DNA of 64,000 nt, taken from positions 310,001 through 374,000 of the forward strand of contig DHQY01000009.1 of assembly GCA_002408205.1 (NCBI GenBank), written 5' to 3'. The notes beneath the pieces were generated by a model that was not told the origin of the DNA, made no database searches, and worked only from the letters and a program-made list of their open reading frames with translations. Each line of letters begins with the position of its first letter. The stretch's first letter is position 1. The translations under genes were made by a program, and so were the position numbers. This DNA is from Bacteroidales bacterium UBA5326 (GTDB lineage: Bacteria; Bacteroidota; Bacteroidia; Bacteroidales; UBA932). Shown piece by piece: positions 59,336-64,000 of the stretch.

Positions 59336-61443
59336 ACGACGGAAATAACGATAAGAGGGAAAAAGGCATCGAAAGTGCGGCTTCTGATGATATCCCCTGC
59401 TTTTGTCAGGTCCTGAACGGCAATGTATCCGACAATGGATGTGAGTTTGACCAATGCAATGAATTCTCCTTTGTACACGGGGAATACGTGACGTAGAGCC
59501 TGAGGCAGCACAATATTCATGAATGTCTGCACTTTGCTGAAACCAAGCGCGATACCCGCTTCTGTCTGTCCTTTGGGAACCGAACCGATGGAAGCGCGAA
59601 ACATCTCCGAGGTATAAGCTCCGAATATCATGGAAAAAGTGATTACAGATACAGCGATCCCGCTCAGAGAGCTGGAAGAGAATACCACGTAAAACATTAA
59701 CATAAGCATCACAACCTGCGGAATACCCCGGAAGAGTCCAATATAAAAACCGGCAAACCCTTTCATCAGGGGATTTTTACTCATTCGCATGAAACATATG
59801 AGTCCGCCGGCCAGCGTTCCTGCCAGTGCGGAACTCACAGCAATAAGCAGAGTCAGCAGAAGACCCTTCCATAATAACAAGTATCTTTTATCGAAAATAA
59901 TATTACGGAAGAAACTTTCTTTTATTTTTTTTAAAAATCCGGGACCTTCAATCGCCGTATCATTTGTAAAGGAGAGATCCCGTGATACGATCATGGAAGA
60001 ATACGTTTTCAGGTACGTATCGGAAAAAGAATAATTTTTACTACGCTCTTCGGTCCGCATAATGTAATTAGCCATCATATCGAGTTTCCCGGCAGACATG
60101 GAAGCCAGCATACCTCCGAAGTCGGAGATGACAAACTCGGGCTTTTTCCCGATATAGGCGGCAAAACGACGGGATAATTCAATGTCGAATCCGGCAGGCG
60201 TTCCCTCCTGGTAAAAAGAAAACGGCACGTCCATACATGTTGTGCCAATACGCAGTACACCTGCCCCTTCGCCGGCCTCGGGAATATCCGGCATGGTTCC
60301 GTCTGTCCTTTCAAGCCAGCGCTCAGTCATTTGCCGGTGTATTCCGTTTGAGCTGATCTCTTTGAGGAATTCATTGAATTGATCCTTCAGTACGGTTTCA
60401 TTGAGCCTGAATCCGACAGATACTTCAGTTTGAGCGGTATATTCATCCAGATAGGCAATGTCTGAAGATTCTTCCATCATGTACATACAAACGGGTTGTG
60501 CAAGGAAAAGTGCGTGACAGCCCCCCGATCGTAACAGGCTCAGCAGATCGGGCGTATTGGTCAGGGGAATGATCTGTGCTTTAGGAAAATGTTTTCTAAG
60601 GTACAATTCCTGCCAGGTGGCAATAAGTACTCCAATCTTTTTATCCGCATCATTAAGATTTTCTACTGAGAGCGCAGAAGCCTGATCGTTCAAAATATAA
60701 ATACCCGATTTGGATACGTAATAAGGAACGGAAAACTTAACCTGGTTGGCCCGTTCCTCCGTTATGGTAATACAACTGGCCAGCAGATCCACTTTTTTGG
60801 CCGCAAGTGAAGCTATAAGCGAAGCAAACGGCAGATTCCTGTATTCAGGCCGCAGTCCGTTGCGGGCACAAAACATATTTACGATATCGATATCCAGCCC
60901 GCAGTTGATCTGATCGCGCAGAAAAGTAAAAGGCACGATCATGGCTGCGGTGCCAACAACAAGAATCCTGGCGTTTCGTTCAAATTCTACCGGTTCGGCA
61001 GGGGCAGCGTCTCCCTGTTCCAGCCATTTATCAGAAATTTGGCGGAGCGTGCCGTCTTCTCTTATCTCTTTCAGGAAAACATTGAAACGGGTTAAAAGTG
61101 AGTCATCTGCAAAAGCAAACCCTACACTGTCTTCAAAGAGGTCAGGGAGGAGCAGTTGAATTGAATTGTCCTGTTTTATGACTTCCCCTGCCGTTTCGTA
61201 AGTCAGGACGGCGCCCTCACACTGGCCGGCTTTCAGGGAGACGAGAAGATCAGGTACATTATCCAGCAAAAGCACTTCGGTTTCCGGATGAGTAAGTTTG
61301 ATGTATTCATCCTGAACGGAACCCAGCATAGTAACAAGGCGGCGGGACCATATATTGTCCTGCGTCAGCCGGTCTGTATTATTTGTACAGGATAAGGAGG
61401 CCAGGAGGAACAACACGGGCACAAAGGGAAAATGACGTTTCAT
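59251..61443 (-). CDS. Amino-acid-type ABC transporter: fused binding domains and permease
   Basis: 730-residue lipoprotein (LASLSC, Cys19). After the signal: about 30-145 resembles only lobe 2 of a family 3 binding protein (TMLGSVQDEYI, DGTLRQISDKWLE); about 158-380 is a complete binding protein (lobe 1 with ADLLASCITITEERA-like VDLLASCITITEERA, lobe 2 with IGVLIATWQELYL, ending RQMTERWLE); about 395-490 is lobe 1 alone (GFDIELSRRFAAYIGKKPEF, MRTEERS); about 520-725 is a His/Gln-type permease with five TM segments and the EAA loop (EAGIALGFSKVQTFMNIVLPQ in part). No ATP-binding gene lies beside it. Overall plan reads (lobe 2-lobe 1)x2-permease. Confidence 0.88.
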   Translation of the reverse strand: MKRHFPFVPVLFLLASLSCTNNTDRLTQDNIWSRRLVTMLGSVQDEYIKLTHPETEVLLLDNVPDLLVSLKAGQCEGAVLTYETAGEVIKQDNSIQLLLPDLFEDSVGFAFADDSLLTRFNVFLKEIREDGTLRQISDKWLEQGDAAPAEPVEFERNARILVVGTAAMIVPFTFLRDQINCGLDIDIVNMFCARNGLRPEYRNLPFASLIASLAAKKVDLLASCITITEERANQVKFSVPYYVSKSGIYILNDQASALSVENLNDADKKIGVLIATWQELYLRKHFPKAQIIPLTNTPDLLSLLRSGGCHALFLAQPVCMYMMEESSDIAYLDEYTAQTEVSVGFRLNETVLKDQFNEFLKEISSNGIHRQMTERWLERTDGTMPDIPEAGEGAGVLRIGTTCMDVPFSFYQEGTPAGFDIELSRRFAAYIGKKPEFVISDFGGMLASMSAGKLDMMANYIMRTEERSKNYSFSDTYLKTYSSMIVSRDLSFTNDTAIEGPGFLKKIKESFFRNIIFDKRYLLLWKGLLLTLLIAVSSALAGTLAGGLICFMRMSKNPLMKGFAGFYIGLFRGIPQVVMLMLMFYVVFSSSSLSGIAVSVITFSMIFGAYTSEMFRASIGSVPKGQTEAGIALGFSKVQTFMNIVLPQALRHVFPVYKGEFIALVKLTSIVGYIAVQDLTKAGDIIRSRTFDAFFPLIVISVVYFLLAWGLSRLLELSIPTSIRQDLQSK

Positions 61444-61447
61444 ACTT

Positions 61448-61455
61448 CAAATTTA
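61448..61455 (-). promoter_or_regulatory. -7 element 4 nt before the ABC fusion gene
   Basis: TAAATTTG on the minus strand, then AAGT and the ATG; divergent from 61469-61476. Confidence 0.45.
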
Positions 61456-61468
61456 TAAGAAAATACGA

Positions 61469-61476
61469 TATCTTTG
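61469..61476 (+). promoter_or_regulatory. -7 element 4 nt before the sigma-54 regulator
   Basis: TATCTTTG, then CACT and the ATG at 61481. A housekeeping-type element; no -24/-12 sigma-54 promoter is seen here. Confidence 0.55.
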
Positions 61477-61480
61477 CACT

Positions 61481-62836
61481 ATGGCAAAAGAAGGTGTAAT
61501 TCTTGTTGTTGATGACAACAAAGGTATATTAACAGCAGTATCCATGTTGCTTGCCAGGTATTTTGCCAAAGTACTTACCATTTCCTCTCCCAATCAAATC
61601 CATAATGCATTACGTGAAAATCAGGTTGACGTAGTGTTGCTCGACATGAATTTTACCTCGGGGATTAACTCGGGAAATGAAGGTATATACTGGCTTGCCC
61701 GGATCAAAGAAACGGACCCGACCATTCAGGTGGTCCTTTTTACCGCATATGGAGATATTGATCTGGCCGTGAAAGGTATTAAAGAGGGAGCAGCCGATTT
61801 TGTAGTAAAACCCTGGGACAACGACAAGCTTGTGGCATCTGTACAGAATGCCTATAACCTTAGGAAAACCCGCAAGGAGATGCGGCAGCTGAAGGAGATT
61901 AAAAGAGAACTTGTGGACGCTGGCCAGAGGATGTTCTGGGGTCAGTCGGCGGTTATGAAAAAGCTGGAAGACGCCGTGAACAAGGTTGCCGGAACCGACG
62001 CGACCATACTGATCACCGGGCAGAACGGCACAGGCAAAGAGCTGTTGGCCATGGAAATCCACCGCAGAAGTTTAAGAAGCCAGGAGATTATGGTGCCTGT
62101 GGACATGGGAGCCATAACCGAAACGTTGTTTGAAAGCGAGTTATTCGGTCATGTCAAAGGGGCTTTTACCGACGCCAAAGCAGATCGCGCAGGAAAATTT
62201 GAGGTGGCCCACAAAGGTACTTTGTTCCTGGATGAGATAGGCAATTTGCCCCTGCATCTGCAATCGAAGTTACTGACCGTATTGCAGACATACCAGGTAG
62301 TCAGGGTGGGTGGCAATATGCCCGTCAGAACGGATTTTCGCCTGGTCTGTGCCACTAACCGGGACCTGAATGAAATGGTCAGACAGGGTACGTTCAGGGA
62401 AGATTTACTATATCGTATAAACACCATTCATCTTGAGTTGCCTCCCCTGTGTGAACGTAAAGAAGATATTGTTCCCCTGGCGGAGAGGTTCCTTGAAAAG
62501 TATGCCGCCAGGTATCACAAAGGAAATATGCATCTTTCACCGGCGGCTGTTTCGTGTCTGAAAGAGTACTCCTGGCCCGGGAATATACGTGAATTGCAGC
62601 ATACCATTGAAAAAGCCGTTATCATGGCAGAATCGGATGAACCCGATATGCCTGTGCTCGGGGCGGGAAATGCCCGGCCTGTCCCCTCTTCGACGCAGCA
62701 GACACTGGAACAGATGGAGTGTGAGTTGATCCGGCAAGCCCTTGAAATTCACAGGGGAAACATGTCTGCAGTGGCGGGACAGCTGGGGATTACCCGTCAG
62801 ACATTATATAACAAGCTCAGAAAATACGGCCTGTAA
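61481..62836 (+). CDS. Sigma-54-dependent response regulator (NtrC family)
   Basis: 451 residues: receiver 1-125 (Asp11/Asp12, phospho-acceptor Asp55, Lys110); AAA+ domain about 153-375 with Walker A GQNGTGKE (180-187), GHVKGAFTDA (the sigma-54 contact loop reads GAFTDA at 227-232 where GAFTGA is classical), LFLDEIGNLPL and an arginine finger region; Fis-type HTH at about 425-451 (NMSAVAGQLGITRQTLYNKL). Activates sigma-54 promoters when phosphorylated, most likely by the next gene's kinase, 12 nt downstream. Confidence 0.95.
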   Translation: MAKEGVILVVDDNKGILTAVSMLLARYFAKVLTISSPNQIHNALRENQVDVVLLDMNFTSGINSGNEGIYWLARIKETDPTIQVVLFTAYGDIDLAVKGIKEGAADFVVKPWDNDKLVASVQNAYNLRKTRKEMRQLKEIKRELVDAGQRMFWGQSAVMKKLEDAVNKVAGTDATILITGQNGTGKELLAMEIHRRSLRSQEIMVPVDMGAITETLFESELFGHVKGAFTDAKADRAGKFEVAHKGTLFLDEIGNLPLHLQSKLLTVLQTYQVVRVGGNMPVRTDFRLVCATNRDLNEMVRQGTFREDLLYRINTIHLELPPLCERKEDIVPLAERFLEKYAARYHKGNMHLSPAAVSCLKEYSWPGNIRELQHTIEKAVIMAESDEPDMPVLGAGNARPVPSSTQQTLEQMECELIRQALEIHRGNMSAVAGQLGITRQTLYNKLRKYGL

Positions 62837-62848
62837 TGCCTCGTGCTT

Positions 62849-64000
62849 ATGAAACGCGGTGAAACGACCTCTTTTATAATTACTGTAATTCTGCTTGCGG
62901 TTGTATCCGGCGTATTTACCTGGCTGCTCTTTATCGGACAGTACGTATTTGTTTTCCTGGCCGGTTTTGTTCTGATTATGCTGTTTTCTTTTGCTTTCAA
63001 ACTCTTTCTGAGTGCCCGCAGGAAAACAGCTTTTATGTTCAATGCACTGGAAAATAATGATTTTACTTTCCGTTTCAGGGAAGATTTTAGAAATAATTCA
63101 GATCGAATGCTTAATGCCTCTTTGAACCGGATAAAGGATATTCTGGGAAAGGCAAAAATTGACGCCATTGAACGCGAAAAGTATTACGAGCTTATAATGA
63201 ACTGCGTGGACACCGCTATTATTGTGCTCGACGAGAGAGGTATGGTTTACCAGACAAACAATCATGCATTGCATTTACTGGGGTTATCCACATTTACACA
63301 TGTAGACCAGTTAAGAGTAATTGACCGAGAACTGGTTGTCGCATTCCGCGACGCGCAACCCGGTTCCCGTTTTCAGCAATCTTTTACCAATGAACGGGGG
63401 ACCGTAACTCTTGTGATATCCGTCTCTTCTTTTGTTGCCGGAGACCGTACACTGCGTATTATTGCTGCCAACGACATCAACTCTTCCCTGGATGAAAAAG
63501 AAATTGAGTCCTGGAGCAGGCTCATACGTGTTCTTACGCATGAGATTATGAACTCGATAACTCCCATTACTTCGTTAAGTGAAACGCTCATAACCATCAA
63601 TGAAGGGGGCAATGAAGAGATCACTCAGGGTCTTGAAGTCATCAGGACCACGGCAAAAAGCCTGATTTCCTTTGTAGATGCATACCGGCGGCTTACCCGT
63701 ATTCCCATGCCGGAGAAACATCCGTTCTATATCAAACCTTTTCTGGAACGTCAGATCCGGCTGGGGATCAGAGCTCTTGACGGCTCGGTCAACCAACTTG
63801 TACGGACTTCCGTTTCTATTGACAATCCGGAATTGCTGCTTTACGGCGATGAAGATCTGTTAGGTCAGGTTGTCTCAAATCTGATAAAGAATGCATTACA
63901 GGCCATTGAACATACACTGGCAGGAAACCGCCATACAGTGGAAGACTATGTGCCGTTACTTTCGCTGCATGCCTATACGAATGAGGCACAGGAGATCCTT
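62849..64000 (+). CDS. Sensor histidine kinase (3' end outside window)
   Basis: Frame open from the ATG at 62849 to the window end, 384 residues so far. Two TM segments (about 9-29 and 31-53), a HAMP-like or linker stretch, a PAS-like domain (about 110-205; MNCVDTAIIVLDERG), HisKA with His in RVLTHEIMNSITPI, and the start of the ATPase domain (N-box NLIKNALQAIE). NtrB/NtrY-like plan. Pairs with the preceding sigma-54 regulator; the signal is unknown. The G boxes lie beyond the window. Confidence 0.9.
   Translation, partial: MKRGETTSFIITVILLAVVSGVFTWLLFIGQYVFVFLAGFVLIMLFSFAFKLFLSARRKTAFMFNALENNDFTFRFREDFRNNSDRMLNASLNRIKDILGKAKIDAIEREKYYELIMNCVDTAIIVLDERGMVYQTNNHALHLLGLSTFTHVDQLRVIDRELVVAFRDAQPGSRFQQSFTNERGTVTLVISVSSFVAGDRTLRIIAANDINSSLDEKEIESWSRLIRVLTHEIMNSITPITSLSETLITINEGGNEEITQGLEVIRTTAKSLISFVDAYRRLTRIPMPEKHPFYIKPFLERQIRLGIRALDGSVNQLVRTSVSIDNPELLLYGDEDLLGQVVSNLIKNALQAIEHTLAGNRHTVEDYVPLLSLHAYTNEAQEIL

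Overview
The window is a gene-dense stretch of a Bacteroidetes (Bacteroidales-type) chromosome. Lineage signs are: -7 promoter elements of the form TAnnTTTG, few Shine-Dalgarno sites, Bacteroidetes-restricted families (DUF4270, DUF3098, DUF4294, DUF4249, GSCFA), a TonB-dependent receptor with a carboxypeptidase-like N-terminal domain, and an Rnf operon headed by an RseC-like gene. No rRNA gene is present, so genus cannot be set. Nearly everything is core metabolism, translation, envelope and signalling. I see no prophage, insertion sequence, CRISPR array or defence island.

Layout. 0-3.7 kb: the 3' end of rnc, a rhodanese protein, a decayed DUF4143 ATPase fragment, tRNA-Lys(CTT), a DUF4270 lipoprotein and a half-length starch-synthase-like protein. 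3.8-6.5 kb: ftsX-DUF3098-uppP-lpxH. 6.4-11.7 kb (minus): a signalling operon with an NMT1/THI5-like periplasmic binding protein, a Cache-HAMP histidine kinase, a receiver-PP2C phosphatase, an RsbW-like ATP-binding protein and DUF4294. 11.8-12.9 kb: an M19 dipeptidase. 12.9-23.6 kb: a ribosomal-protein cluster that starts abruptly at rplP and runs through secY, map, infA and rpoA to rplQ, with its own strong promoter and a compactly folded leader. 23.7-29.7 kb: tgt, an LptF/G permease, threonine dehydrogenase, nupC, a GSCFA protein and HU. 29.8-33 kb: TonB receptor plus DUF4249. 33-38.7 kb (minus): alaS-lptF/G-fmt-thiamine pyrophosphokinase. 38.8-45.3 kb: two M23 peptidases, MerR, Nif3-like, zinc-ribbon protein, class III aminotransferase, dnaB. 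45.3-51.8 kb: DUF3108, rseC-like, rnfBCDGEA, a small TPR-like protein. 51.8-57.5 kb: S11 carboxypeptidase, cyclophilin, dut, split ThrE exporter, murF, family 2 glycosyltransferase. 57.5-64 kb: U32 peptidase, an unusual binding-protein/permease fusion, and a sigma-54 response regulator with its histidine kinase (cut by the window end).

The most interesting items are: (1) the rplP-operon leader at 12939-12986, which folds on paper into a nearly gap-free three-way junction directly downstream of a consensus promoter, at a point where the S10/spc cluster is broken; (2) the five-gene binding-protein/kinase/phosphatase/ATPase operon, which resembles a partner-switching cascade with no local sigma factor or STAS antagonist; (3) nine genes whose -7 element lies only 4-5 nt before the start codon, pointing to leaderless mRNAs; (4) a (lobe 2-lobe 1)x2-permease ABC fusion with no ATPase beside it. 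All functions come from reading the sequence and from memory of families; no database search was run.
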